Shown here piece after piece: positions 26,281 to 34,376 of a stretch of 44,304 nt of DNA. Numbering within the stretch: position 1 is the stretch's first letter; the number at the start of each line of letters is the position of its first letter. The notes beneath the pieces are model-generated. The model was given only the letters and a program-made list of their open reading frames with translations, ran no database searches and was not told the origin of the DNA. Made by a program: the position numbers and the translations under genes. This stretch comes from Bacteroidota bacterium (lineage in GTDB: Bacteria; Bacteroidota; Bacteroidia; 2-12-FULL-35-15): assembly GCA_947469885.1 (NCBI GenBank), contig CANIQT010000014.1, positions 1-44,304 on the forward strand, written 5' to 3'.

Positions 26281-27264
26281 TCAGTTCAACGCATTTAGCT
26301 GGGTGATGAAAGCGGAGGATGTTGTTTGTGTGAGTGTAAAATTAACAGTCATATTGTTTGATATAGTGATTGGTGTGAACGAAGAAAATAAATTTCCGTT
26401 TCTTGTGGTTATAGCCACTGCCGTGCATTGCAGCCCAACTGGTGCATAAGGATAAATGAAATTGGAACTATATTGATAAATATGAATTACTGAATTAATA
26501 TTTGAAAAAACTAAATACAACTCAATATTATCAGTTGAATCAGCAGTATGCAATGTTAAATTAGTTTGTGGTAAAGATGAAAAAGGATAAGGGTTATCGC
26601 AGTTGCTCCAAGTTCCATTTTGAGGAGGATTTTGAAATTGATAAAAGCTATACATATAACTGCCGTTTCCAATAAAATTTATTGTATCAAATGGTTGTGG
26701 AACCCAATCTGCATTTTGCCCTGCACCTGCACCTAAGCCTAACCCCATACTATCAGCTACTGTAAATGCAGTCATTGTTGTATCCGCAATTCCTCCTGTT
26801 AATGCAACAGGTTGTTCTACAGTAATAATTTTGCCGGATGCTAACGTTACTGCATTTCCATTTTCGGTAGCTTTCATAAAAAATTCTCCACCCGAATTTA
26901 ACGGTGTTCCCCACATTGTCATTGTTACTTTATTTGATAAAAGCATGTCGCTTTTTTTATAAATGTCTTCAAATGAAATTATAACATTTCCGGTAACGGG
27001 AATGCTTCCGGCAGTTACAAAAGCATTGGGTGGAACAGATACAATGGTTCCTTGTGCAGTGGTAAAAGAGCCTCCTGTTGTTCCGTTGATGGTGTGCGCT
27101 ACCGGCTGTTGTCCATATCTGTTTTGAAAATCAATGATGGAACTAAATGTTTCGGGTGTGGCTGAAGTAGCAGGTGTTGCTGTGTTTTCTTCTTTTTTGC
27201 AAGAGTAGATGGTTATTGTTGCAGCTATTGTTGCAAGCAATAAAATTTTTGAAATTGATTTCAT
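26281..27264 (-). CDS. Predicted lipoprotein of unknown function
   Basis: A 327-residue protein with a lipoprotein signal (MKSISKILLLATIAATITIYSC; C22 as lipidated cysteine), then a Thr/Ala linker and an acidic start. Near residues 60-95 it has GTIVSVPPNAFVTAGSIPVTG, which resembles the GTxVxxPxNAFVxxxG strand pattern of ZU5-like beta domains in Bacteroidota lipoproteins. The rest is beta-rich, with TGGIADTTMTAF. Likely outer-membrane or surface-exposed. No enzyme motif is seen. Confidence 0.85.
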   Translation of the reverse strand: MKSISKILLLATIAATITIYSCKKEENTATPATSATPETFSSIIDFQNRYGQQPVAHTINGTTGGSFTTAQGTIVSVPPNAFVTAGSIPVTGNVIISFEDIYKKSDMLLSNKVTMTMWGTPLNSGGEFFMKATENGNAVTLASGKIITVEQPVALTGGIADTTMTAFTVADSMGLGLGAGAGQNADWVPQPFDTINFIGNGSYMYSFYQFQNPPQNGTWSNCDNPYPFSSLPQTNLTLHTADSTDNIELYLVFSNINSVIHIYQYSSNFIYPYAPVGLQCTAVAITTRNGNLFSSFTPITISNNMTVNFTLTQTTSSAFITQLNALN

Positions 27265-27400
27265 AGTTTGTTTTTTTTAGGTTGGTTCACTTGTATAACT
27301 GCAAAATTGAAAAAGGTTGCCTGGGAATTGAAAGTATTTTTTTTGAAAGGGAGTGGTGATGTTTGTTTTGAGTATAGTTGTCAGGGTGCGGAGCGTGAGG

Positions 27401-27469
27401 GATTGCAGCGAAAATCCTTTTTTGTGTGTTGGAAAAAGGGGGAGAGAAAAAAAGATTGTAGCGTAAAGC
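27401..27469 (+). repeat. Dispersed intergenic repeat, copy B
   Basis: Same orientation and blocks as 12545-12618 (GATTGCAGCGAAAATCCTTT and AAAGATTGTAGCGTAAAGC). Here it continues into a hairpin CCCCCGAT / ATCGGGGG, which copy A lacks. Confidence 0.85.
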
Positions 27470-27535
27470 CCGACCCCCGATTCTTCATCGGGGGGCACGC
27501 CCAAATTATTTTAATAAAAAAGCTTTACATCTTAG

Positions 27536-27579
27536 GACCTCACCCCCGACCCCTCTCCTTGAAAAAGGAGAGGGGAGCC
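27536..27579 (+). repeat. GC-rich palindromic element, full copy
   Basis: GACCTCACCCCCGA, then CCCCTCTCCTT / AAGGAGAGGGG hairpin, then AGCC. Nearly identical to the reverse complement of 15144-15188. Confidence 0.88.
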
Positions 27580-27598
27580 ATTGCGTGAAGTGCTGTGT

Positions 27599-27629
27599 AA
27601 AAAAAAGCCTTGCATTACTGCAAAGCTTT
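27599..27629 (-). terminator. Terminator of the 27654-28607 gene
   Basis: Stem AAAGC-c-TTGCA / TGCAA-a-GCTTT with a 4-nt loop and, on the minus strand, a run of eight U. It lies 25 nt past the stop. Confidence 0.8.
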
Positions 27630-27653
27630 CCTAATACTTAATACTCAATACTC

Positions 27654-28607
27654 TTACAAAAATTCTACGGAATAATGTCCTTGTGTGGTGAGGCTGAGAT
27701 TATGAATTTGAAAAACACGGTTGGCTGGGTTGCCAAGTGCTGGAAAGGCAGCTATTGTTGGCACTCCGGCAGGAATAAAAACTCCGGTGGGGTGTATTGG
27801 ATTTTTTGCTCTGTCGTTTACCCAAATCATTAAGTCCACATCGGAGGTTACTTTTACTGTGCTATTTTGGGTAACTGTTTTGGTTGCTACTTTGCGGATT
27901 TTATTTTTGTTTACCACTCCTTCATACACAGGGCTGTGAACATGGTTTTGCAGGGTAGCCACATCAATAAAACTTCTGATTCTAACGGGGCTGTTGGCAA
28001 ATAAGTTTACTATGGTGCCATAGTCGGCAAACATTTGAATACACATGGCTTCAATGGCTGCCTGTTGGTCGCTGATGCCTACTTCCACGGTAGATTTTTC
28101 GCCTTCCTGATCGTTTCTTGCATTATTTATAGTGGTATAAAATGCTGTAATTAGTGAGGCTACTGCTGCAAGACTTGCATCGGCAGTGCATTTGTCGCGC
28201 AGGGTGCGGAGGTTTATTAATTTATTTTCGATGGTTCCGCTATAAAAAGGGTCGAGATTAAAGGGAAACAAGGCTTTAAATCCAGCAGTTTTTCGGGCAT
28301 ATACGTTGCCAATCATTTGTTGCCAAAGGGGAAGTCGCTGTTGTGTTAACTCCAAAAACAATTCATCTTTGGTTTGTGTGTCGGCTATTCTGTCGCCAAG
28401 GGCACTTAGTTTGGCTGTGCTGGCACTTATGAGTCCGTTATGATAAGGTGTATAGAGCACCAAAATGTCTGCTATTGCTGTGTTGGAGCTTTGTGCAGTA
28501 AGTGCATCGATATGAAATGTGCTTACTTTTAATGCTACGGTGTAGTTTTGTTTTACACCGTTTCTAACGAAATTTTCGGCTGGTAGCCATTGATTTGCTG
28601 CTGGCAT
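27654..28607 (-). CDS. Orphan protein of unknown function
   Basis: A 317-residue protein beginning MPAANQWLPAENFVRNGV. There is no signal peptide and no membrane segment. The first 200 residues look helical (TKDELFLELTQQRLPLWQQM, NKLINLRTLRDKCTADAS), and the C-terminal part is beta-rich (VTSDVDLMIWVNDRA, VFQIHNLSLTTQGHYSVEFL). I do not recognise a family. Upstream (80-320 nt) lies a 42-bp tandem array, and a terminator follows. The neighbouring repeats make it resemble the 11380-12108 locus in organisation. No sign of a frame defect. Confidence 0.85.
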   Translation of the reverse strand: MPAANQWLPAENFVRNGVKQNYTVALKVSTFHIDALTAQSSNTAIADILVLYTPYHNGLISASTAKLSALGDRIADTQTKDELFLELTQQRLPLWQQMIGNVYARKTAGFKALFPFNLDPFYSGTIENKLINLRTLRDKCTADASLAAVASLITAFYTTINNARNDQEGEKSTVEVGISDQQAAIEAMCIQMFADYGTIVNLFANSPVRIRSFIDVATLQNHVHSPVYEGVVNKNKIRKVATKTVTQNSTVKVTSDVDLMIWVNDRAKNPIHPTGVFIPAGVPTIAAFPALGNPANRVFQIHNLSLTTQGHYSVEFL

Positions 28608-28686
28608 TTTGTTTAATTTTAGATTAACACTTATATTATTATACTATTTTTTTTCGACTTCATTTAAAGCAATCCTGTTTTATATA

Positions 28687-28925
28687 CTTTCCGATATGGG
28701 ATACTATTTAAAAGCTTCTTTTCATATACCTTCCGATATGGGATACTATGTAAAAACTTCTTTTCATATACCTTCCGATATGGGATACTATGTAAAAACT
28801 TCTTTTTATATACCTTCCGATATGGGATACTATGTAAAAACTTCTTTTTATATACCTTCCGATATGGGATACTATATAAAAACTTGTTTTTATATACCTT
28901 CCGATATAAGATAGGATGCAAAAAC
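28687..28925. repeat. 42-bp tandem array
   Basis: Five near-perfect units of 42 bp plus a partial one (28687-28728, 28729-28770, 28771-28812, 28813-28854, 28855-28896, then a decayed copy). The core is CCTTCCGATATGGGATACTA. Units differ by single bases. Frames are open on both strands only because 42 is a multiple of three; the plus frame gives IPSDMGYYVKTSFH. No start site supports translation. There are no spacers, so it is not CRISPR. Confidence 0.95.
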
Positions 28926-29031
28926 TTTTTTCTGCTTTTCTCTTTAAAGAAATCATTTAATAGAAAATAAAGAACTGAGTGATGATTTTAAATGACGATT
29001 CAAAAGTCTTAATTATTTCTTTTCTGAAAAC

Positions 29032-29055
29032 TTTGGTCACATAAAACTGACCAAA
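29032..29055. promoter_or_regulatory. Candidate operator, inverted repeat
   Basis: Perfect inverted repeat TTTGGTCA-N8-TGACCAAA, 31 bp upstream of the -7 element of the winged-helix gene. The 8-bp arms and 8-nt spacer suit a dimeric winged-helix regulator controlling its own gene (inference). Confidence 0.6.
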
Positions 29056-29085
29056 CTCTAATGGGTTTTATTTTAGAAAAACTGT

Positions 29086-29093
29086 TATTTTTG
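29086..29093 (+). promoter_or_regulatory. -7 element of the winged-helix gene
   Basis: TATTTTTG fits TAnnTTTG and lies 35 nt before the ATG at 29128. The expected -33 position (29063-29066) does not read TTTG. Confidence 0.5.
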
Positions 29094-29127
29094 AAGATAT
29101 AAACTAATTAAAATAATATAAATAAAA

Positions 29128-29549
29128 ATGAAAACTCAAAAACAATTAACCAACAAAGAATTAGTAATTCGTCAGGAATTATTAGCGTATGATTTAATCA
29201 GAATTCTGTTTTTCTCAAAATGGAATTTTGAAATTTTAAGTTGTCTTATTGCAGTGCCACTGTATTTTACAGACATTAAAAAAAAACCTCTTACATGGAG
29301 GAGATAAGAGATTACAAAGTGCATAATATTGGAAAAGTGATAAAAGTAAAAGGAATTAGTACTCAGGTATTAAAAGATAAATTAGCGTTGCTGATAGCTT
29401 GCGGAATAATTGAAGAAGTTGTAATTAATCCCGCTAAAGTAAGGATGGGATATGGGATTACAAAAGATGGTTTAATTGCTATAAAAGAAAATTTACCGGT
29501 TATTACATGGGCAATTGCTCATAATATAAAATTGGGTGTGAAACCATGA
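29128..29549 (+). pseudogene. HxlR-like winged-helix regulator, frame broken in an A-run
   Basis: From ATG 29128 the frame encodes MKTQKQLTNKELVIRQELLAYDL...SKWNFEILSCLIAVPLYFTDIKKK (quoted in parts) and then stops after 59 codons. In the next frame, from 29280 on, GISTQVLKDKLALLIACGII and VRMGYGITKDGLIAIKENLP follow. Together they give the order of an HxlR-type domain: SKW-helix, FTDIKK, GIS-QVL recognition helix, wing, Y-IT-DG. One added A in the nine-A run at 29278-29286 joins them into 140 residues. An insertion of about 20 residues before GIS is unusual. The upstream inverted repeat and promoter support a real regulatory gene. Disruption or sequence error. Confidence 0.65.
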
Positions 29550-29676
29550 TTTTTTGCAATATAACGCACAATCTAACTTAAAACTAATTTCACTATCTTT
29601 AAAAAGAGTAAAATAATTAAGGGTAGGTTATAAACGGTGCATTGTAATTGAAAAAGTCAATAATTATCATAAAAAA

Positions 29677-29734
29677 TTGTTTATGAAATAGCGGGATTGT
29701 TTACGAAATGCTGGATTATTTAGTAAACGCATGA
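29677..29734 (+). repeat. Three imperfect direct repeats, 19-20 bp
   Basis: TTGTTTATGAAATAGCGGGA, TTGTTTACGAAATGCTGGA and TTATTTAGTAAACGCATGA in tandem. The first two are clearly related and the third is weaker. Confidence 0.5.
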
Positions 29735-29769
29735 TTTTTTTTGTGGGAATATACTACCTAAACAAGTTA

Positions 29770-29808
29770 AAAAATTCACACTGACATTGATGTCAGAAGT
29801 GAATTTTA
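29770..29808. terminator. Hairpin terminator
   Basis: AAAATTCAC-ac-TGACAT / ATGTCA-ga-AGTGAATTTT, about 15 paired bases with a 2-nt tip and T-rich right side. It lies 220 nt past the winged-helix gene and 125 nt before the next gene. Confidence 0.75.
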
Positions 29809-29932
29809 TTTCTTGAAAAAAAACATTTGTTTTAATAATTATTATTACTTTTACAAAAAAACATACCGCCTATAGAAGAAACTTTACTCTCATTAATTAA
29901 TTAATTTTTTATTGTTAACTATTTAATTATTT

Positions 29933-30721
29933 ATGCAAATGAAAGCTAAAGTTTTAGTTCCGATTATCTTTTTGTTTATTGTTGTTGAATCATTTGCTAA
30001 AAATGATTTTCATTTGAATGTTACTGTTTCGGGTAATTTAACATATTGCAATGAAACTTCAATTCATACCGAATTTACTTTTAACGCTATTGAATCGACT
30101 GATATTTGGGGAAGTGTTACAGCCACATTCCCTACAAGTAGTTGTACAAATTTCAAATGGTACCAGAATCAAATAATTGTTGCTACAAATCATAATTATA
30201 CAGCTACTGATACCGGCAAGTATGGATTTAGTTGTGATGTTAATGGATTTCCGCGTTCATTTTATGTTTGTCATATCACCAGAATTGAAGCCCCTATAAT
30301 TAGAATTTCAAACGATACTTTAATTAGTTCGAACGCGCAACAATATCAATGGTATTGCAATAATCAGCTAATAAATGGAGCGACATCACAAACATATATT
30401 GTTAATGAATATGGTAATTACAAGGTAGTTGCCACAACAAATGAATGTTCCAAGTCTAATGAAATCAATTATTCCTCTCCTTTTAATCCTATCTCCGATT
30501 TAACCCTCTTCCCCAACCCAAGCAGAGGAAGCTTTACTGCAAAACTGCCAACTGGTACTACTCAAATTGAAATAGTAAATACGTTAGGAGAATTAATAGA
30601 AAACAAAACCATAGAAACCCAAACTACTGTTGATATTACTTTGATGAATGATGGAATTTATTTTATTTCTGCGGTTACAGTGAGTGGTGTGTTGAGGAAA
30701 AAAGTAGTGGTGAGTAGGTAG
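29933..30721 (+). CDS. T9SS type A sorting-domain protein
   Basis: A 262-residue secreted protein. Signal peptide at 1-22 (MQMKAKVLVPIIFLFIVVES), two Ig-like or lectin-like beta segments with paired cysteines and short QYQWYCNNQLINGATSQTYI units, then a type A C-terminal sorting domain (LTLFPNPSRGSF ... GIYFISAVTV ... KKVVVSR) at about 190-262. It is therefore exported by T9SS to the cell surface or medium. The start could also be the second ATG at 29939. Binding target unknown. Ends in TAG. Confidence 0.9.
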   Translation: MQMKAKVLVPIIFLFIVVESFAKNDFHLNVTVSGNLTYCNETSIHTEFTFNAIESTDIWGSVTATFPTSSCTNFKWYQNQIIVATNHNYTATDTGKYGFSCDVNGFPRSFYVCHITRIEAPIIRISNDTLISSNAQQYQWYCNNQLINGATSQTYIVNEYGNYKVVATTNECSKSNEINYSSPFNPISDLTLFPNPSRGSFTAKLPTGTTQIEIVNTLGELIENKTIETQTTVDITLMNDGIYFISAVTVSGVLRKKVVVSR

Positions 30722-30859
30722 TGGTGTAGATTGTAGCTTCACTGCCATTTATATCTTCTTTTAGCCAATTAGTCTAAAAAAATGAAGTGACTTCATAATT
30801 TTAACCGAACTTCGCGTAAAATTTTATTTTCTCTAAAAACAATTCATAAAAAATAAATC

Positions 30860-31441
30860 ATGTTGCGAATATTTGTTACCGAAACATTTAAAGAAGTACA
30901 CCTGGATGCGTCACTAAAATTGCGTTATGCAATATCTAATTTTGGACGATTAATTAGTTTTAAAGAAACATTTGAAGATGGACGTTTGTTGAAAGGAACT
31001 ACCATTAACGGATACAGGATATTGCACTACAAAATACGAAAGGATGGTGAAGTGAAAACGCAACATACTTTTTTTTATAATTTGGTGGCACAACAGTTTT
31101 TGGTAAAAACAAACGAAGAACAATTGTTTGTTTTGCACCTGGACCGCAACCGTGCCAACGATTGTGTGGACAACCTGAAATGGGCAACCCGCGAAGAAAT
31201 GCTGGAACACAGCCGAAACAGTTTTTATGTAAAAGAAGGTAGAAAAATTACAGCAGAAAAACGCACCAAAGCAAACGGAAGTAAATTAACTCAAACGGAA
31301 GTAATATTGCTTAAAAAACGGATGTTAGACCCTAACCGTAAAACACGAGTAAAAATGCTTGCCAAACAATTTGGTGTGAGCGAAATGCAATTGCACCGCA
31401 TAAAAACTGGCGAAAACTGGGGACATGTGAAAGTGGAGTGA
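30860..31441 (+). CDS. HNH endonuclease-like protein with C-terminal HTH
   Basis: A 193-residue protein. The N-terminal part matches NUMOD4-type DNA-binding (YAISNFGRLISFK, GYRILHYKIRKDG), followed by an HNH region: FYNLVAQQFL, then VLHLDRNRANDCVDNLKWAT with H and N residues in place. The C-terminal 35 residues look like a helix-turn-helix (RVKMLAKQFGVSEMQLHRIK). Such proteins resemble homing-type endonucleases of mobile DNA, but a solitary chromosomal copy may only bind DNA. No mobile partner is seen close by. Confidence 0.8.
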   Translation: MLRIFVTETFKEVHLDASLKLRYAISNFGRLISFKETFEDGRLLKGTTINGYRILHYKIRKDGEVKTQHTFFYNLVAQQFLVKTNEEQLFVLHLDRNRANDCVDNLKWATREEMLEHSRNSFYVKEGRKITAEKRTKANGSKLTQTEVILLKKRMLDPNRKTRVKMLAKQFGVSEMQLHRIKTGENWGHVKVE

Positions 31442-31484
31442 AATGTAGGTAGAGGGTAATGCTTGTTACTTCTTAATTTCTTTA

Positions 31485-31697
31485 TTAAAACTCATCCAAA
31501 AATTCTCTTGCAGGAATTCCTTTCATTTTACCAGCTTTAATTAAATTTACTTCTTTTACAGCCTGTCGAATTCCTTCCAGAATTTCTTCTTTGGTAGGTT
31601 CTTTTTCTACTTCCACTTTTTTAATGAAACTAAAATTTTTTACCAACTCCATAAAAAATGCAGCCTTGCTGTCTTTTACTTCTAATACTACTTTCAT
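31485..31697 (-). CDS. Orphan antitoxin-like protein
   Basis: A 70-residue protein (MKVVLEVKDSKAAFFMELV, EPTKEEILEGIRQAVKEVNL, KGIPAREFLDEF). This composition is typical of small Bacteroidota antitoxins whose toxin partner is a ParE/RelE protein. No toxin frame follows or precedes it. It lies convergent to the HNH gene. A second antitoxin-like orphan is at 9117-9392. Confidence 0.72.
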   Translation of the reverse strand: MKVVLEVKDSKAAFFMELVKNFSFIKKVEVEKEPTKEEILEGIRQAVKEVNLIKAGKMKGIPAREFLDEF

Positions 31698-31769
31698 GTT
31701 TTTATTTTTTTACAAAGATAATTATTTTATGAACTACAAATCATTACACTGATTTGTGAATTCCTTATT

Positions 31770-31794
31770 GTCATCCTGAGCTTGTCGAGGGACG
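31770..31794 (+). repeat. Widespread intergenic repeat fragment
   Basis: GTCATCCTGAGCTTGTCG followed by AGGGACG. From memory this sequence is very common between genes in many bacterial genomes, usually as part of a palindromic element. Only one arm is visible here. Confidence 0.65.
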
Positions 31795-31800
31795 TAACAC

Positions 31801-34329
31801 CTAAAAGGAAAACTCCAGCCCAACTTTAATTCCCCAGTTGCTTATTTTATTTCCCGGATTTGCTTTTTCGTAATTCTGCAAATAAAAATCATCGTTGTAA
31901 GTTAAGCGATACAGAAAATCGACACGGATAACATCCAGAATATTTTCAATTCCCAAATCGGCTTCAAAATAAGGCACATCGTCCATCACTGTAAAATTAT
32001 TGTTGAGATTAAATTTTTTATTTTTCGCGCTCAATGTGCCGTAAGCCATGTTCATGCCCACCACTTCGCGGAAACCCCATTCTTTTAAAAGCGGAACACG
32101 GTTAAACAGCAAACCGTTAAAATGGTGCTGCCAGAAAGCCTCTATGTATTGGTCGCTTACAAATTCAAAATAATTCATCTGGTTAAATGTGTTGTTTGCA
32201 TAAATAGAGGTCTGGTTGCCTCTTGGAATTTCTAACAACGTGTATGGAATTTCGGAAAACACTTTGCCCACTTTTACAAACACGTTCGAATAGCCTAGTG
32301 TAGCCATTTTATAACGATTCGAAAACGAAAGTGAAAGTTTGTTGTAATTAAAATCGCCACCAATAAAGTTTTTTATTCCCAAGGTATAGTAAAGTGTAAT
32401 GACCGGAGATTTCTTATTACCAAACGAAATGCGCTCGTTTCCGTTTTGCACATATCGCTCTTTTGCCGAAAAGCGGGATTCAAATAATACTTCCGTTATC
32501 GTATATTTTCGCTGCTGAAATATATTAAAATCATCTCCATACTCAATCGGAAAAAGGGGAGTGGTTCGCACATTGCGGAGAGTGATAGTGGAATTTAAAC
32601 CACGATTAAAATCTTTTTCGTACCAAATGCGAGCTTCTTCTTTTCGCAACAACTTAGAAACATTGCCAATATGAGAAAACGTGTTGTATAAATTATTTGG
32701 CGATTCGCCAATGTTGATATTTGAAACCGAAGCAAAGCCAGTGCCTATTTGGTCAATATCATCACGATACTGAATACCTGCACTGCTCCATGGATAGCGG
32801 GTGATGATCCGCTCTAACTGCAAATTGTATTTAAAGCCTTTGTCCAAAAAACCATAAGCTCCATATCCTCTAATGGTCCAGTTTTTACTAAACTTTGCAT
32901 TGGTTCGTGCCCCAATTTGAATCCGCGAACCTTCGTACAAATTGTAACCATACATGTTAATGTAATGCCCAAAATCAACTGGTCCCACGTCTTTATACCC
33001 CGAAAACAAAAAGTACAAAACATTAACTGCACTTTTAACAAATCGGGTACTTCGTACCGTGTCAATCATGTTATAGGCTTCTTTATCAAGTCCGGTAAGG
33101 GGTTCGTGCCGTTTGTCTTTCCACCAGGTACTGTCTTTGGTTATGGCATCTTCAGCAAAAGTGATACGTGTTTTATAAAAATCATTTTCTTTTGGCTTAT
33201 TCACTACATAAAATTTATTGGAGTTGTAATTTCGTACCGTTACACCAATTAGTTTTTTGGCAGCAGTTGCAAACTCAATAAGTACCCTTGTTTGCGAAGG
33301 CACCCACGGACCAGCTTCAGTAGGAATCATTACCTGTTGTATGCGGGCATGTTTCACCAGATTCACATTAACATCTTTCGAAACTTCTAAATCTAATTGT
33401 TTAATTACAAAGGTTGTATCAGTAATCCAAATGTTGCCTGCATAAGCAAGGTCGTGTTTGTTCTTAGGCTGGCAATTGATTTGAAAGCATCGGTATCCGT
33501 CAATCAAGGTGCTGTCAATCAAATAGTAATTATAAAACAGTCCGGCATTATCGGCAATGGGCGAAAGAAAATCTTTGTTGATAGTGGCAATGGGCACAAT
33601 GTTATCGCAAAAATTATAATTCTGAAAATCGGTGCCCTGCAATTGCGACATGGCACTGCCATCTTTCATTCCAACAAAATTAATTTTAACAGCAGTTACA
33701 TCTTCATGCTTTTTTTCTGCGTCTTTGTACGAATAAATTTCTGAAACAATTTCGCTCATCCAAACTGGAAGGTCGGCTTTGCTTGCCTCTCCGGCAATAG
33801 AATCCATGCGGTCCCACAAATCGGAAATGGCATGAAGAAAACGAAACTTACGAAACCGAGCAGTAATATTATTTATATCCCCTTCCTGTTTGGTGTAGCT
33901 GATGTACTGCACCGATGTAAGGTTATCTCTGTTGTATTTCGATTTGTTGACAGTTGCATTTTTAATAATCCTTAAAGCAGGATTGATACCAGGGCGCACT
34001 TCTACAGTGTTCAGGTTCATTGCTTCGGGGCTCAATTGAAAATTGATAACCTGTGTTTTTCCTTTCTTCACTGGTTTTGAGCGGGAGGCATAACCCATCA
34101 ACCGGATATAAATAGAATCGGAAGGAGTAAGTGTTTGGATAGAATAGTTTCCATCAAAATCGGTAACTGTGCCCACAAAAGTTCCTTTAAAATAAACGTT
34201 GACAAAAGGAATTCCACTGTTGGTGCCTATTTCTGTTACTCTTCCGGTAATAACTGTTTCCTGTTGTGCTTGTAGCAGAACACCTGAAAATAGTAAGACG
34301 AAAGAAATAAATAATTTTTTGAAAAGCAT
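31801..34329 (-). CDS. DUF5686 outer-membrane protein with carboxypeptidase-regulatory-like domain
   Basis: An 842-residue outer-membrane protein. Signal peptide at 1-21 (MLFKKLFISFVLLFSGVLLQ), a carboxypeptidase-regulatory-like beta sandwich (TVITGRVTEIGTNSGIPFVN ... GTVTDFDGNYSI) at 24-110, then the DUF5686 body with a long beta-barrel C-terminus ending in an aromatic (GIKVGLEFSF). Barrels of this family are abundant in Bacteroidota and sit near TonB-like transporters; function is unknown. It is unbroken over 2.5 kb. Confidence 0.92.
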   Translation of the reverse strand: MLFKKLFISFVLLFSGVLLQAQQETVITGRVTEIGTNSGIPFVNVYFKGTFVGTVTDFDGNYSIQTLTPSDSIYIRLMGYASRSKPVKKGKTQVINFQLSPEAMNLNTVEVRPGINPALRIIKNATVNKSKYNRDNLTSVQYISYTKQEGDINNITARFRKFRFLHAISDLWDRMDSIAGEASKADLPVWMSEIVSEIYSYKDAEKKHEDVTAVKINFVGMKDGSAMSQLQGTDFQNYNFCDNIVPIATINKDFLSPIADNAGLFYNYYLIDSTLIDGYRCFQINCQPKNKHDLAYAGNIWITDTTFVIKQLDLEVSKDVNVNLVKHARIQQVMIPTEAGPWVPSQTRVLIEFATAAKKLIGVTVRNYNSNKFYVVNKPKENDFYKTRITFAEDAITKDSTWWKDKRHEPLTGLDKEAYNMIDTVRSTRFVKSAVNVLYFLFSGYKDVGPVDFGHYINMYGYNLYEGSRIQIGARTNAKFSKNWTIRGYGAYGFLDKGFKYNLQLERIITRYPWSSAGIQYRDDIDQIGTGFASVSNINIGESPNNLYNTFSHIGNVSKLLRKEEARIWYEKDFNRGLNSTITLRNVRTTPLFPIEYGDDFNIFQQRKYTITEVLFESRFSAKERYVQNGNERISFGNKKSPVITLYYTLGIKNFIGGDFNYNKLSLSFSNRYKMATLGYSNVFVKVGKVFSEIPYTLLEIPRGNQTSIYANNTFNQMNYFEFVSDQYIEAFWQHHFNGLLFNRVPLLKEWGFREVVGMNMAYGTLSAKNKKFNLNNNFTVMDDVPYFEADLGIENILDVIRVDFLYRLTYNDDFYLQNYEKANPGNKISNWGIKVGLEFSF

Positions 34330-34376
34330 TAAAGGGTAAAAATTTTGAGGGGCAAAGTTCGTAAAATAGTTTGGTT

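Larger units (their letters stand above)
27265..27653. other. Gene-free stretch with two repeat elements and a terminator
   Basis: Between the lipoprotein start and the stop of the orphan gene at 27654, there is no supported gene. It holds dispersed repeat copy B (27401-27469), a hairpin CCCCCGAT / ATCGGGGG (27473-27494), the GC-rich element at 27536-27579 and a terminator at 27599-27629. Frames here are translations of repeats. Confidence 0.75.
29550..29932. other. Gene-free stretch with short repeats and a terminator
   Basis: No gene is supported. It contains three imperfect direct repeats of 19-20 bp (29677-29734) and a strong hairpin (29770-29808). The remainder is AT-rich, including the leader of the T9SS cargo gene. 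Confidence 0.7.

Noticed and set aside
28609..28921. Proteins encoded by the 42-bp array on either strand
   Set aside because: Frames on both strands stay open only because of the repeat period; no promoter or start supports translation.
28687..28925. CRISPR array
   Set aside because: Units are directly adjacent with no variable spacers, and no cas genes are present.
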